Shown here one piece after another: positions 8,770 to 17,303 of a stretch of 58,887 nt of DNA. Source of the DNA: Lysobacteraceae bacterium NML07-0707 (GTDB lineage: Bacteria; Pseudomonadota; Gammaproteobacteria; Xanthomonadales; Xanthomonadaceae); the NCBI GenBank assembly GCA_002798295.1, contig NWQT01000008.1:1-58887 (forward strand). The letters are read 5' to 3'. Each line of letters starts with the position of its first letter. The first letter of the stretch is position 1. Both the position numbers and the translations under genes were made by a program. The notes under the pieces were generated by a model. The model worked only from the letters and a program-made list of their open reading frames with translations, had not been told where the DNA came from and ran no database searches.

Positions 8770-8889
8770 GAAAGTCCGAATTTGTGACGCAGTGCATGAA
8801 TTGCAGGAGGAGAGGGTGTGAAATCTGCGATGAAATGCAGGGATTGGCAAGCGTGGCTTTGGTTAAGCTCATGACCTGAAGCTTCAGTC

Positions 8890-11166
8890 ATGCAGCAAAG
8901 GGCGACCATGATAGGCAAATCGCTTGAAGAACTGGCTCATACCCAGCCTGAGGCCGCCGGCATGTCGGCAGATTTGCTGTATCGGCAGGCCAGCAGGCAA
9001 GTGGCCGACTGGGTAAGCCAGGAGCTGGCTGACTTCTGGACCGCTTTGAAATGCCACTGGCAAGCACAAGATGCGGCAGCAGCGCGTTATTCCACGCATC
9101 AGGCCGAGCTGGAGTCGCTGGAAATACTGGCGCGTGGCGGGGGGCTTTGGCAGCGGCATTTGCATGCTGCGCTTGAAGAGGCCGCCCTGGCCTGGTGCAC
9201 CCCCCGGCAGGCGCGTGCAAAGTACAGCGGGCACAGCTTGTCGCTGATGTCGGAAGCCGAGCTGTCTGTGCAGCTGCATGCGCAAAAGATCACGGCCAGC
9301 ACCCACAAGCAGTTGGAAAAGCCATTGCTGGCGATCGAAAGGCAGGTGGCTGCATTGGCCGAGCAGCTGGGGCTTGGCGCGGATGCTGCAAATCCCTGGG
9401 GCGTGTCTGCGGTGGTCGATGCCTTCATCCGCGCGCTGCCGCTCAATGATTGCAGCCCGACGCTGTTGCCGGTGGTCTTCGAGCAGCTTCAGGCGCGCTT
9501 GCCGCAGCTCTTTGAAGCGCTTCTGCCAAAACTTGAGCCTTTGCTGAAAGATCTGTCCGCTTCTTTGCCCAAGAAGACTTTTGCTGCTGCGCCTGACAAT
9601 ATCCAGACACATGGGCAATCACCGCCGGTAACCGGCTGGGTGCCCGATGGCGGCCTGGTTGAGCCTGTAGCCGCTGAAAATACCGATATGCGGTTTGCAG
9701 CAGGGGCTGATGTCGCCCCCCGTGGCGCGCTAGCGCCGCCGACTGAGCGGGAAGCGAGCTATCGGCAGCGCCTGCGTGAATGTCTGGCGCAATGGCGTCA
9801 TCGACATCAGCATCAGGCGCAGCCGCCGCAGCCCACACCCGGCAATGCCAGGATTTTTCAAACCTCGGAAGTGTTGGCGGTCGCCTCGATGCTGCAAGGT
9901 GAAGACCCGGCGCCATTTGTGGCCGCCCTTGCTGCCGAAGCTGCACATTCGTTGCAATGGACAATCCGCGAGCAGATGCTGCAAGCGGCGGCACAATTGG
10001 GGTTTGACCCCGCCAAAACCCGCTTTGCCCAGGATGAGGACGATGCCATCGATCTGGTCGCCATGCTGTTTGAGCATCTGGTGCATGACCATGGCCTGCC
10101 CCGACGCGGTATGCAGATGTTTGCCAAACTGGTCTTGCCCTACGTCAAGATGGTGGTCATGGATGACTCGCTCTTCAATAAGCAAAGCCATCCGGCAAGG
10201 CGTTTGCTGGATGCGCTGACCGAAGCCTGCGAGGGCAATGACGGCCATGATGCCTTTGGTCGTGAGTTGCTTGACAGGGCGGAGCATCTGGTCGATGAGG
10301 TCGTTGCCCACTTCCAGAAAGATCAGGCGATTTTCGAAGCGTCCGCCCAGGAGATGCGCAGCCTGCTAAAGCAGCAGCGGCAGCGCATGGAGATTGCCGA
10401 AAAACGCCTGGCAGAAACCTTGTATGGCCGTGAACGCTTGAAGTTTGCACAGGATGTGGCCTATCAGGCATTGCTTGAGCGCATGGGCAGGCAGCCGATG
10501 AGCGATGGCGTTTGGGCATTCATGCAGGGCTATTGGCGCAATGGCGTGATGCAGATTTGGCTGCGGCATGGCGCCCAGTCGCAGCACTATCGTGATCTTT
10601 TGGCACTGGGCGATGCCTTGCCCAAGCTCGATGCTGCCGGTGCGGCATTGCGCACCCCTGAGTTGGCTCAAGGATTTACCGAGCAGTTGCCGATTTTGCG
10701 CGAATGTGTGGCGCAGTCCGGGCTGCTCGGAGAGGCAGCGGATGAGGCGATTGCCCGTCTGTTGCATGCCATGCTCGATGTCGATGCCGAGCGCTATGTC
10801 CGCACGCCGCCTGCAGCACCTGAAGATCACGAGGCCAGTGCAGTGGATGATGGCCAGGCAGCCATGTTTGCGGCAGAGGCCGACCCGACCCTGGTCTTGC
10901 GCTTGCGCAAGCTCAAGCCGGGGCAGCGTTTTCGCCTGCGGCAACGCGATCGCCGAGAAATACCGTGCAAACTGGTCTGGATCAGCCCGCTGACTTCGCG
11001 GCTTCTGATTGTCAACCGCTACGGCACGCAACGCCTGCTGGTTTCGGTAGAGGAGCTGGCTTGCAAAATCCAGGCTGGTGAAGTCACGCTCTATGCCAGC
11101 GAGGCGCCCATGGATCAGGCCATCCGCAATTTATGGGCGCAATTGCAACCAGCCACAGTGGCCTAA
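8890..11166 (+). CDS. DUF1631 family protein with PilZ-like C-terminus
   Basis: 758 residues, full length for DUF1631 (PF07793), a proteobacterial family sometimes mislabelled thymidine phosphorylase. It is mostly helical and hydrophilic with no signal peptide or membrane segment. The C-terminal 100 residues (about 640-740) contain LKPGQRFRLRQRDRREIPCKLVWISPLTSRLLIVNR, a beta-rich piece with the Arg spacing of PilZ-like domains, so cyclic-di-GMP or a related ligand is a possibility (inference). Two ATGs compete (8890 and 8908); the first is given. Monocistronic and convergent with the DUF4105 gene. Confidence 0.8.
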   Translation: MQQRATMIGKSLEELAHTQPEAAGMSADLLYRQASRQVADWVSQELADFWTALKCHWQAQDAAAARYSTHQAELESLEILARGGGLWQRHLHAALEEAALAWCTPRQARAKYSGHSLSLMSEAELSVQLHAQKITASTHKQLEKPLLAIERQVAALAEQLGLGADAANPWGVSAVVDAFIRALPLNDCSPTLLPVVFEQLQARLPQLFEALLPKLEPLLKDLSASLPKKTFAAAPDNIQTHGQSPPVTGWVPDGGLVEPVAAENTDMRFAAGADVAPRGALAPPTEREASYRQRLRECLAQWRHRHQHQAQPPQPTPGNARIFQTSEVLAVASMLQGEDPAPFVAALAAEAAHSLQWTIREQMLQAAAQLGFDPAKTRFAQDEDDAIDLVAMLFEHLVHDHGLPRRGMQMFAKLVLPYVKMVVMDDSLFNKQSHPARRLLDALTEACEGNDGHDAFGRELLDRAEHLVDEVVAHFQKDQAIFEASAQEMRSLLKQQRQRMEIAEKRLAETLYGRERLKFAQDVAYQALLERMGRQPMSDGVWAFMQGYWRNGVMQIWLRHGAQSQHYRDLLALGDALPKLDAAGAALRTPELAQGFTEQLPILRECVAQSGLLGEAADEAIARLLHAMLDVDAERYVRTPPAAPEDHEASAVDDGQAAMFAAEADPTLVLRLRKLKPGQRFRLRQRDRREIPCKLVWISPLTSRLLIVNRYGTQRLLVSVEELACKIQAGEVTLYASEAPMDQAIRNLWAQLQPATVA

Positions 11167-11191
11167 TCGGGGCATCACTGGCAAGAGGCGC

Positions 11192-12385
11192 TCAATAGGC
11201 GGCTGTGATTACCTTGGGGCGTGCCCACAGTACAGCCAGTGACAGATGGATCGGCAGCAACAGTGCAATCCAGGTGCCATTGCGTTGCGGGTCGATGCCA
11301 GACGCCATATCCGGCAATGCCAGCAGGGCGATGAGTGCTGCGCCGCGGAGCAGCCAGATAAAGCGTGGTGAGGGGTTGCGGCCACGCAGCATCGCCCAGG
11401 CGCCGGGCAGCAGCAGCCATAGCAGCGGATGCAGCAGCAGCAGATTGTGATTGCGCCAGGCTGCCCAATGTGCGCTGCCCAGCCACAAATACAGCATCAG
11501 AGCACCGGCAAGACCTGCCAGTAGCCAAAAGCCCAGGGCAAAGCCTGCGGTCAGCCGTGGGTAGCGCTGTCCCAGCGCCAGCAATAGCAGTGCGATAGCG
11601 AAGCCGGCTGCCCCGAATTGCCAAACCGGGAGCGGCTTTTCGACAGGCTCCGCTGGCAAGCGATGGGCTAGCCACTGTGCTTCGGCCAGTACCAGCGGGC
11701 GACCCTCGCTGTTTTTGGCAAGTCGCAAGCTATCGGCCAGCCGCATCGGGATGAAGGACTCTTCCCAGCGGGAAAGCGGCCGGTCGGCATGGGGCCCCAG
11801 TCCCAGCTGAAAGCCCAGCCACATCCAGGCCGCGGGCGCGGCCAGCCGCAAGGCTTCGCTGCGATAGCTAGACCCTTGGGCGCTGGCGGCAAGTTGTGGC
11901 GCCAGCGTGCCATCCATGGCCAGATTCAGCGCATCGCGCACCCGGGTGGCACAGTTATCGCGGAAATAGTCGTAGTGATAATGGGCGTTTTCCGGGCGGG
12001 CATTCTCGGCCAGCGCAGCGGCCAACTTGTTGGCCTGTGCTGGCGTCAAATCCAGCCATTGCACGCTGACGCCGCGGCCTGCCTCGCGGTATTGGATCAG
12101 GTCTTGCTCAAGCGGTAGCGCGAGCAATTGATAGCGCATCTGCCCGCGGACAAAGCGGCCGATGAAATCGGGCTCGCCAGGATCGAAATAGCCAAAGTTA
12201 TAGGAAATGGGCGCTTGCCTGCCATCATCCACGACGATGGCGTCATGGCCAAAGCGTTCCCAGAAAACTTCGCCCGGCGCCATGGTCACGACCCCGATGC
12301 GCGGGGCGGCCAGTGCCGGCAGCGATAGCCATATCAGCAGGCAGGCCAGCAGCAGGCGGGCGTAGCCACGCCAGACTTCAGGCAT
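11192..12385 (-). CDS. DUF4105 domain exported/membrane protein
   Basis: 397 residues from the ATG at 12385, which overlaps the corC stop by 8 nt; a start 18 nt further upstream is possible. A signal peptide (RLLLACLLIWLSLPALA) precedes a periplasmic DUF4105-like domain with GEVFWERFGHDAIVVDD, YNFGYFD and YHYDYFRDNCATRVRD; the conserved Cys/His-containing DNCATR motif recalls NlpC/P60-like and related papain-fold families (inference). The last third has three to four hydrophobic helices. It is co-transcribed after corC, in the place where many gammaproteobacteria carry lnt. Function unknown. Confidence 0.8.
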   Translation of the reverse strand: MPEVWRGYARLLLACLLIWLSLPALAAPRIGVVTMAPGEVFWERFGHDAIVVDDGRQAPISYNFGYFDPGEPDFIGRFVRGQMRYQLLALPLEQDLIQYREAGRGVSVQWLDLTPAQANKLAAALAENARPENAHYHYDYFRDNCATRVRDALNLAMDGTLAPQLAASAQGSSYRSEALRLAAPAAWMWLGFQLGLGPHADRPLSRWEESFIPMRLADSLRLAKNSEGRPLVLAEAQWLAHRLPAEPVEKPLPVWQFGAAGFAIALLLLALGQRYPRLTAGFALGFWLLAGLAGALMLYLWLGSAHWAAWRNHNLLLLHPLLWLLLPGAWAMLRGRNPSPRFIWLLRGAALIALLALPDMASGIDPQRNGTWIALLLPIHLSLAVLWARPKVITAAY

Positions 12386-13229
12386 CGCCCAGTACGCCGA
12401 CATGGAAAGCATGCACGCGCCGGGCATCGGCATTGGCCACACGGAATACGAAGCGCCCCATGGTCAACTCCTCACCGGCTTCGGGCAAATGGCCGATGGC
12501 AGCGGTGACCAGGCCGCCAATGGTGTCGTATTCGTCGTCATTGAAGTCGGCGCTGAAGCGGCTGTTGAAGTCCTCGATCGGGGTCAGCGCATCCACCACA
12601 TATTGCCCGTCAGGGCGTGCGGAAATTTGTGCGCTGTCTTCGGCCTCATCATGCTCATCGTCGATATCGCCGACGATTTGCTCAAGCACATCCTCGATGG
12701 TGACCAAGCCCGCTACGCCGCCGTATTCGTCAATCACGATGGCCATATGGTTGCGTGATTGGCGGAACTCGCGCAACAACAAGTCAAGACGCTTGGATTC
12801 GGGAATCAAAAATGCAGGGCGCAGCAGGTCGTGCAGGTTCAGATCGCCATCATCGCTGATGCCGCGCAACAGGTCTTTGGCCAGCAAGATGCCAAGAATC
12901 TGGTCGCGGTCTTCGCCATGCACGGGAAAGCGTGAATGGCCGGACTCCACCGCCGTTCTCAGTGCCGTGCGCATATCGGCATCCACCGGCACAGTGACCA
13001 TTTGCGAGCGCGAAACCATGACATCACCCACGGTCAGCTCGGAAACGGCGATTGCCCCTTCCATCATCCGCAGGGTATCCAGATCCAGCAGACCATCGGC
13101 CTGGGCATCGCGCAGAAACTCCAGCACATCGCCGCGGCTGGTCGGTTCACCGGAAAAAGCTGCGCCCAAACGGCGCAGCCAGCTTTTGTGTTCAGGTTGA
13201 GGGCTGGAACTGTCAGACTCTTCGTTCAT
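12378..13229 (-). CDS. corC: CorC/HlyC family CBS-domain protein
   Basis: 283 residues without a membrane domain: two CBS domains (about 66-185; VGDVMVSRSQMVTV, SRFPVHGEDRDQILGILLAKD, AIVIDEYGGVAGLVTIEDVLEQIVGDIDDEHD) followed by a CorC_HlyC domain (about 200-275). The E. coli homologue belongs to the ybeZYX/corC group and affects Mg2+/Co2+ transport. In this window the usual neighbours ybeY, phoH and miaB lie on the same strand further upstream but are separated by inserted genes. Confidence 0.92.
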   Translation of the reverse strand: MNEESDSSSPQPEHKSWLRRLGAAFSGEPTSRGDVLEFLRDAQADGLLDLDTLRMMEGAIAVSELTVGDVMVSRSQMVTVPVDADMRTALRTAVESGHSRFPVHGEDRDQILGILLAKDLLRGISDDGDLNLHDLLRPAFLIPESKRLDLLLREFRQSRNHMAIVIDEYGGVAGLVTIEDVLEQIVGDIDDEHDEAEDSAQISARPDGQYVVDALTPIEDFNSRFSADFNDDEYDTIGGLVTAAIGHLPEAGEELTMGRFVFRVANADARRVHAFHVGVLGDA

Positions 13230-13290
13230 GCAGTGGATGTTGCGGGCAACATGGAAGGCATCAGTTTAACAGTGTCAGGGGAGATTGCCG

Positions 13291-14355
13291 TCATGGCGAG
13301 TCGGCTTCAGGCGGAACAGGCGGGGTAGGCGCTTCTACTTCATAACCACGCGCCTTGAGGCGGGCAAGCAGGCCATTGCTGGAAGTGACCTGGTGCATGG
13401 GCAGGGTGGCGAAGGTGCTTGTATTGCGGGCAATGGCGGCTTCAGCGGCCGCCAGCCAGCGATTTTCAGCTTCGGCCTCGGCCGCGCGAATGGAAATACT
13501 GCTCTCCAGTGCGCTGGCGACCACATTGCGACATACTTGCCAGTCACCGACACTGCGTCCGGCATTACGCAGGGTATCGATGTCGCCCAGTGCCCAGGCG
13601 TTGGCAATGCGCTTGCTGCGCGGAATTTCACGCTCAACCCAGTCCATGTAGCGGCGCAGGCAAGCACGGTCATCCACTTGTGCCGCCGAAGCGCTGGCCT
13701 GCCTGAGCGCCTGACGGCCCGAAAATTTCTGCTCCAGCGTGGTGGAGACCGTTTTCAGGCGTTTTTGCTTGCGTAGCCGCTCCAGGGTTTCCCCCACCAC
13801 GCCACTGCGACCCAGGCTGTTTTGTCGCAGGGCGGCGCGATAGAGCGCTTCTGCGGCAAAGTAAGGGCGCAATTGGTTGACTTCTGGCTGGTCGGCGAGA
13901 TATTGCTGCTGCAAGCGCTGCCAGCGGGCGGCGTCTTCCGGGGAGAGCACTTGTTGCAGGGTTTTGCCGTCCGGATTCTTGCGCAGCCGGTTGGCCTGCG
14001 GCAGCAGGAACAGGCCGCCAAGCATGCCGCCGCGAGGCGAGAACGACAGGCTGGGGGGCAGCAACCATTCTTGCGCACGACTCATGCGCGCTTCCACTTC
14101 GATGCTGTCCCACTGGATATTGTGCGGAATCGGCGATACCAGACCCAGTACCCACATCACATGCTCGCCACGGCTGACTTTCCAAAGTCCTGGCCCCTGC
14201 ACCCGGCCACTGACCACCACGCTGTCGATAAGCGGACTTTGCACGCCGGGCTGCGCACTGGCCGGAGGTGGTTCAGTAGGTGTGGGCGCTTTTTGGGCTG
14301 CAACAGGATGGCAAAAGACCAGGGCAAGTGCTGCAAACAGGGCGTGGCTTTTCAT
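13291..14355 (-). CDS. TraB/GumN family protein
   Basis: 354 residues with a cleavable signal peptide (MKSHALFAALALVFCHPVAA) and a Pro/Thr-rich spacer. The body begins VVVSGRVQGPGLWKVSRGEHVMWVLG, the opening typical of TraB/GumN (PF01963) periplasmic proteins in xanthomonads. It ends with a proline-rich tail (APTPPVPPEADSP). A metal-dependent protease relationship has been proposed for the superfamily, but the role of this group is not known. It is not obviously in an operon: 61 nt separate it from the corC start downstream. Confidence 0.8.
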   Translation of the reverse strand: MKSHALFAALALVFCHPVAAQKAPTPTEPPPASAQPGVQSPLIDSVVVSGRVQGPGLWKVSRGEHVMWVLGLVSPIPHNIQWDSIEVEARMSRAQEWLLPPSLSFSPRGGMLGGLFLLPQANRLRKNPDGKTLQQVLSPEDAARWQRLQQQYLADQPEVNQLRPYFAAEALYRAALRQNSLGRSGVVGETLERLRKQKRLKTVSTTLEQKFSGRQALRQASASAAQVDDRACLRRYMDWVEREIPRSKRIANAWALGDIDTLRNAGRSVGDWQVCRNVVASALESSISIRAAEAEAENRWLAAAEAAIARNTSTFATLPMHQVTSSNGLLARLKARGYEVEAPTPPVPPEADSP

Positions 14356-14402
14356 GGCAGTCCTTTAGGTGAATGTGGGTATTTTGCAGTCGGCAAACTG
14401 GC

Positions 14403-15230
14403 TCAGGCCTGTATGCCATCGCTACGCAAATAAGGTGCGAAGCTTGGAAACATCCAGGGCTTCTGCGCCAGCACCAGGCAAATGCCGGTTTTTTGCTGTG
14501 GGGGGAGGGTGGCATCGCGCAGCAATAGCGCATCGAACTCCCGCGCCAGCGCTTGCAGATGCTCGCGCATCAATTGCACGCCTTCATGGCTTAACTCCCC
14601 AGCCAGAAGATAGAGTGCATCCTGCTCGCCGATAAAGGCTTCGGCAAAGTATTCCCCCAGGAGTTGACGTCGAAAATACTGCTCCATCGGGCCATTGCAG
14701 CGCCAGCGAAAATTGCGTGCAGTCAATGGCCTTCCCCGATTGCCTGGCAGCATTTCGATAATCCCGAGGCGGTCAAGGCGCGCAAGGAGACAGACCCATT
14801 CGGACTCACTGAAGCGGAAATAACACTGCATGTCCTCAAAGCGCCAGCGGTTTAGTACCAGAAACATCACCAGTAGCAGTGCCGGGTCATCCACCAGCGC
14901 TTGTTCTTGTGCATTACTCAGTTCTGACATTGGTTGGCGTGCCCGGTCTGCGGTTGCGGCAAGTTCAGAAAGGCCAAGACCAAGCACATCGCAGATTTGC
15001 TCGATGCGATGCAGTTGAATGGACTTTACCGAAAACATCCGTTTGATAGCCGCTTCGCTAATACCAATGCGCTGCGCCAGATCTTTATAGGTGATGCCCT
15101 GTGCTTTCAGGTTGCGCTTTAAGGCATCAATCAGTTCGATGGAGAGTGACAAGTCTAGTTTCTCTATACCCAAGGCGATTGAATATTCCACTTGGTAGAT
15201 TTTTACTGCAAGTCTTTTATGGCAGGGCAA
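14403..15230 (-). CDS. XRE-family HTH transcriptional regulator
   Basis: 275 residues in the open frame; the true start is uncertain and could lie up to 35 codons in. The N-terminal lambda-repressor-type HTH is clear: LKAQGITYKDLAQRIGISEAAIKRMF (about 43-68) with HRIEQICDVLGL behind it. The remaining 170 residues are an unnamed helical effector domain (LLVMFLVLNRWRFEDMQCYF, GPMEQYFRRQLLGEYF). It is divergent from the small exported protein and DUF2145 gene, with start regions nearly touching, so it probably regulates that pair and itself (inference). Confidence 0.8.
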   Translation of the reverse strand: MPCHKRLAVKIYQVEYSIALGIEKLDLSLSIELIDALKRNLKAQGITYKDLAQRIGISEAAIKRMFSVKSIQLHRIEQICDVLGLGLSELAATADRARQPMSELSNAQEQALVDDPALLLVMFLVLNRWRFEDMQCYFRFSESEWVCLLARLDRLGIIEMLPGNRGRPLTARNFRWRCNGPMEQYFRRQLLGEYFAEAFIGEQDALYLLAGELSHEGVQLMREHLQALAREFDALLLRDATLPPQQKTGICLVLAQKPWMFPSFAPYLRSDGIQA

Positions 15231-15261
15231 AAATGCGCTTTAGCTCAAATGGAGAACTCTG

Positions 15262-15669
15262 ATGTATTGCAAGATCTTGGCAGCGCTGCTGCTTGCCGCC
15301 CCATTTTCTGCCTTTGCCGTGCCGCAATCGAACCAGGCCAGTGAGGCCTCGGCCTTGAGTCTTGAGCTTTCCGGTGAGGCTTCGGAGGCGACTGCACTGG
15401 CGTTGTCGGCAGGCGGCAGGTTTGTGGTGAAATCGCTGGAAGCCAGTGGCGAAACCTTGGTGTTGGTGCTGGAAAAAGTCGGAACTGGCGCCTCTCATGC
15501 GGTCAGGGTTTCAAGTCGTGCCGTGGTTGGTACCGGCTTGGTAGTTTCAGGGACGGTGGTGGTTTCAGTCGTGCTTGGCGGTTATTTATTGAGTCATGAG
15601 GGCAAGGTGTTCGCATTTGTGCCGGATGCGCGTGTGCGCAAAATGATTCACAGCCAGGAGATTGGCTGA
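15262..15669 (+). CDS. Small exported protein of unknown function, partner of DUF2145
   Basis: 135 residues with a signal peptide (MYCKILAALLLAAPFSAFA). The mature part is low in complexity, built of Ser/Ala/Gly/Val/Leu runs with recurrent ASG/SGE-type steps (SLELSGEASEATALALSAGG) and a hydrophobic stretch near 90-108. From memory, similar exported proteins occur beside DUF2145 genes in pseudomonads and xanthomonads. The ATG follows TGGAGAACTCTG, a usable ribosome site, and its stop overlaps the next ATG (ATGA-type junction). Confidence 0.75.
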   Translation: MYCKILAALLLAAPFSAFAVPQSNQASEASALSLELSGEASEATALALSAGGRFVVKSLEASGETLVLVLEKVGTGASHAVRVSSRAVVGTGLVVSGTVVVSVVLGGYLLSHEGKVFAFVPDARVRKMIHSQEIG

Positions 15670-16493
15670 TGAAAATGCCGGGATTTGTCGCAGCTACGCT
15701 GGCAGTGGCGCTGCTTTTACCGCTACCGGTTCTGGCAGGACAAGGCTGCGAAGCGCGCGAAACCACACCGCAGCAAGTGGCTGCCGCCGCACGGACTGCA
15801 ATCACCGTGGCCGATGCACTGGAGGCACGCAATGCGCCAGTGGCTTTGGTCGCGCGGGTAGGCACGGATCTTTCCCGTTACGGGCTGGTTTACAGTCATG
15901 CCGGGTTTGCCATGCGCGATCACGCCAGCGGGCGCTGGAGCGTGGTGCATCTTTTGAATCGCTGCGGCACCGACCGTGCCGGTTTGCATGTTCAGGGGCT
16001 GGTGAACTTTTTTGCCGATGACCTGGTGAATCAGGATGCACGCATTGTCTGGTTGCCACAGGTCGAGGCTGAGCGCCTTGCCGATTATTTGCGTGCACTG
16101 CCCAGCAATAGTCTTTTGAATCACAACTACAACCTGCTGGCAAGGCCGGGCAGTGAAAAGACGCAGAACTCCACCGCATGGGTGCTGGAAACGCTGGCAA
16201 TGACGCAATTGCCAGCGGATGCACAAATCACCCGCGCCCGCACATTTGCCCAAGCCCAGCAACGTGGCTTTTTGCCTGACATCATTCATGTAGCTTATGG
16301 CAAGCGCGTTTTGGGTGGGATGTTCAGTGCCAATACCGACTTTACCGATCATCCGGTGAGCACACGCTTGAAGGGGGACTATCCGGTGGTGACGGTACGT
16401 TCAATATTGCGTTATATGGCAAACACGGGTCTTGATGCCGGGCAGATGGAATGGCGCAACGGCGTCTTGCAATCCAGCCCAAGCGAGGGTTGA
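15669..16493 (+). CDS. DUF2145 domain exported protein
   Basis: 274 residues, signal peptide MKMPGFVAATLAVALLLPLPVLAG, then a full-length DUF2145 domain (PF09916). Recognisable stretches are ALVARVGTDLSRYGLVYSHAGFA and WSVVHLLNRCGTDRAGLHVQGL, with NHNYNLLARPGSEKTQNS in the middle. The His/Cys/Asn pattern recalls papain-like amidase folds also suspected in DUF4105 (inference; catalytic activity unproven). Overlaps the gene before it and so forms a two-gene operon facing away from the XRE regulator. Confidence 0.83.
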   Translation: MKMPGFVAATLAVALLLPLPVLAGQGCEARETTPQQVAAAARTAITVADALEARNAPVALVARVGTDLSRYGLVYSHAGFAMRDHASGRWSVVHLLNRCGTDRAGLHVQGLVNFFADDLVNQDARIVWLPQVEAERLADYLRALPSNSLLNHNYNLLARPGSEKTQNSTAWVLETLAMTQLPADAQITRARTFAQAQQRGFLPDIIHVAYGKRVLGGMFSANTDFTDHPVSTRLKGDYPVVTVRSILRYMANTGLDAGQMEWRNGVLQSSPSEG

Positions 16494-16497
16494 GTGC

Positions 16498-16983
16498 TCA
16501 ATCATTGTTGAGATACGGGTCGGCGATGCCAAGTCCGGCCAGAATCTCGCGCTCAAGCTGTTCCATGGCTTGGGCATCGGCATCGTTTTCATGATCCCAG
16601 CCCAGTAAATGCAGTACGCCATGCACGGTCATGTGCGCATAGTGGGCATTGACCGGCTTGCCTTGCTCGGCAGCTTCGCGCGCCACCACCGGAGCACAAA
16701 TCACCAGGTCGCCAAGCAGCGGGAAGCGGGCAGTTTTGGGCAGCCCCGGCGGGCGCTCGGCCGGGAAGCTGAGCACATTGGTGGCATAGTCTTTGCCACG
16801 ATAGTGACGGTTCAGTGCCTGGCCTTCCTCGCTGTCAACGATGCGGATGGCAAGGTCGGCATCACGGATGCGCCCTTCAAGCGTGGCAGCCACCCAGCGC
16901 CGGAAGCTGCCGGGCGCTGGCACGCCTTTACGCGGCGCGGCGTAGCTGATGCTGACTTCAAGTTCCAGAGGTCCACGGGTCAT
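16498..16983 (-). CDS. ybeY: Endoribonuclease YbeY (rRNA maturation factor)
   Basis: 161 residues from [15 protein letters not shown]. The zinc signature [15 protein letters not shown] (H-x3-H-x5-H) is complete near residues 105-120, and [10 protein letters not shown] is the usual substrate-side motif. YbeY is a single-strand endoribonuclease required for 16S rRNA 3'-end processing and ribosome quality control. The start was set at the ATG at 16983 because the longer frame runs through a Fur-box-bearing promoter region and lacks family similarity. It normally follows phoH; here 3.7 kb of iron-uptake genes separates them. Confidence 0.93.
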   Translation of the reverse strand: MTRGPLELEVSISYAAPRKGVPAPGSFRRWVAATLEGRIRDADLAIRIVDSEEGQALNRHYRGKDYATNVLSFPAERPPGLPKTARFPLLGDLVICAPVVAREAAEQGKPVNAHYAHMTVHGVLHLLGWDHENDADAQAMEQLEREILAGLGIADPYLNND

Positions 16984-17027
16984 CCCCAAGATTCTATGTA
17001 AGTTTGATGAAAGATGCTTGATTTTAT

Positions 17028-17046
17028 GAAAATGCTTATCATTGGC
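17028..17046 (+). promoter_or_regulatory. Candidate Fur box ahead of the siderophore-receptor operon
   Basis: GAAAATGCTTATCATTGGC matches the 19-bp Fur consensus GATAATGATAATCATTATC at 14 positions. It lies 39 nt before the small membrane protein that starts the PepSY/TonB-receptor operon and 45 nt upstream of ybeY on the other strand. Iron repression of the right-hand operon is the natural reading. Confidence 0.6.
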
Positions 17047-17084
17047 TTTTAATTTCAGGGTTTGCCCCTCGGGCTGTGCTGTGT

Positions 17085-17303
17085 ATGAAATGGTATGTAC
17101 GGGTTCGCAATGCATGGAAGCGTCCTTTCTTCGCCCTTTGGGGGTGGCCGATCATTCTGGGGGTACTGAGTCTGACTGGGCTTATGAGTGCATTGGTTTC
17201 AGATGCATGGGGGGATATCTGGTCATGGTTCGCGCTGGGACTGCCGATTCTGGTCATGGCATGGTTCGGTTTTCGTTCGGGTGATAGTGGGGGAACGACG
17301 TGA
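17085..17303 (+). CDS. Small membrane protein of the iron-uptake operon
   Basis: 72 residues with two hydrophobic helices ([25 protein letters not shown] and [19 protein letters not shown]) linked by a short polar loop; basic N-terminus ([12 protein letters not shown]). Family not recognised. An upstream GTG at 17076 would add three residues. It is directly ahead of, and overlaps by GTGA, the PepSY protein, so both are likely made together under the Fur box. Such small helpers often accompany siderophore-reductase genes (inference). Confidence 0.7.
   Translation: MKWYVRVRNAWKRPFFALWGWPIILGVLSLTGLMSALVSDAWGDIWSWFALGLPILVMAWFGFRSGDSGGTT

Noticed and set aside
9099..9718. Possible tandem repeats in the DUF1631 gene
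   Set aside because: Apparent periodicity comes from Leu/Ala/Gln-rich helical coding sequence, not from DNA repeats.
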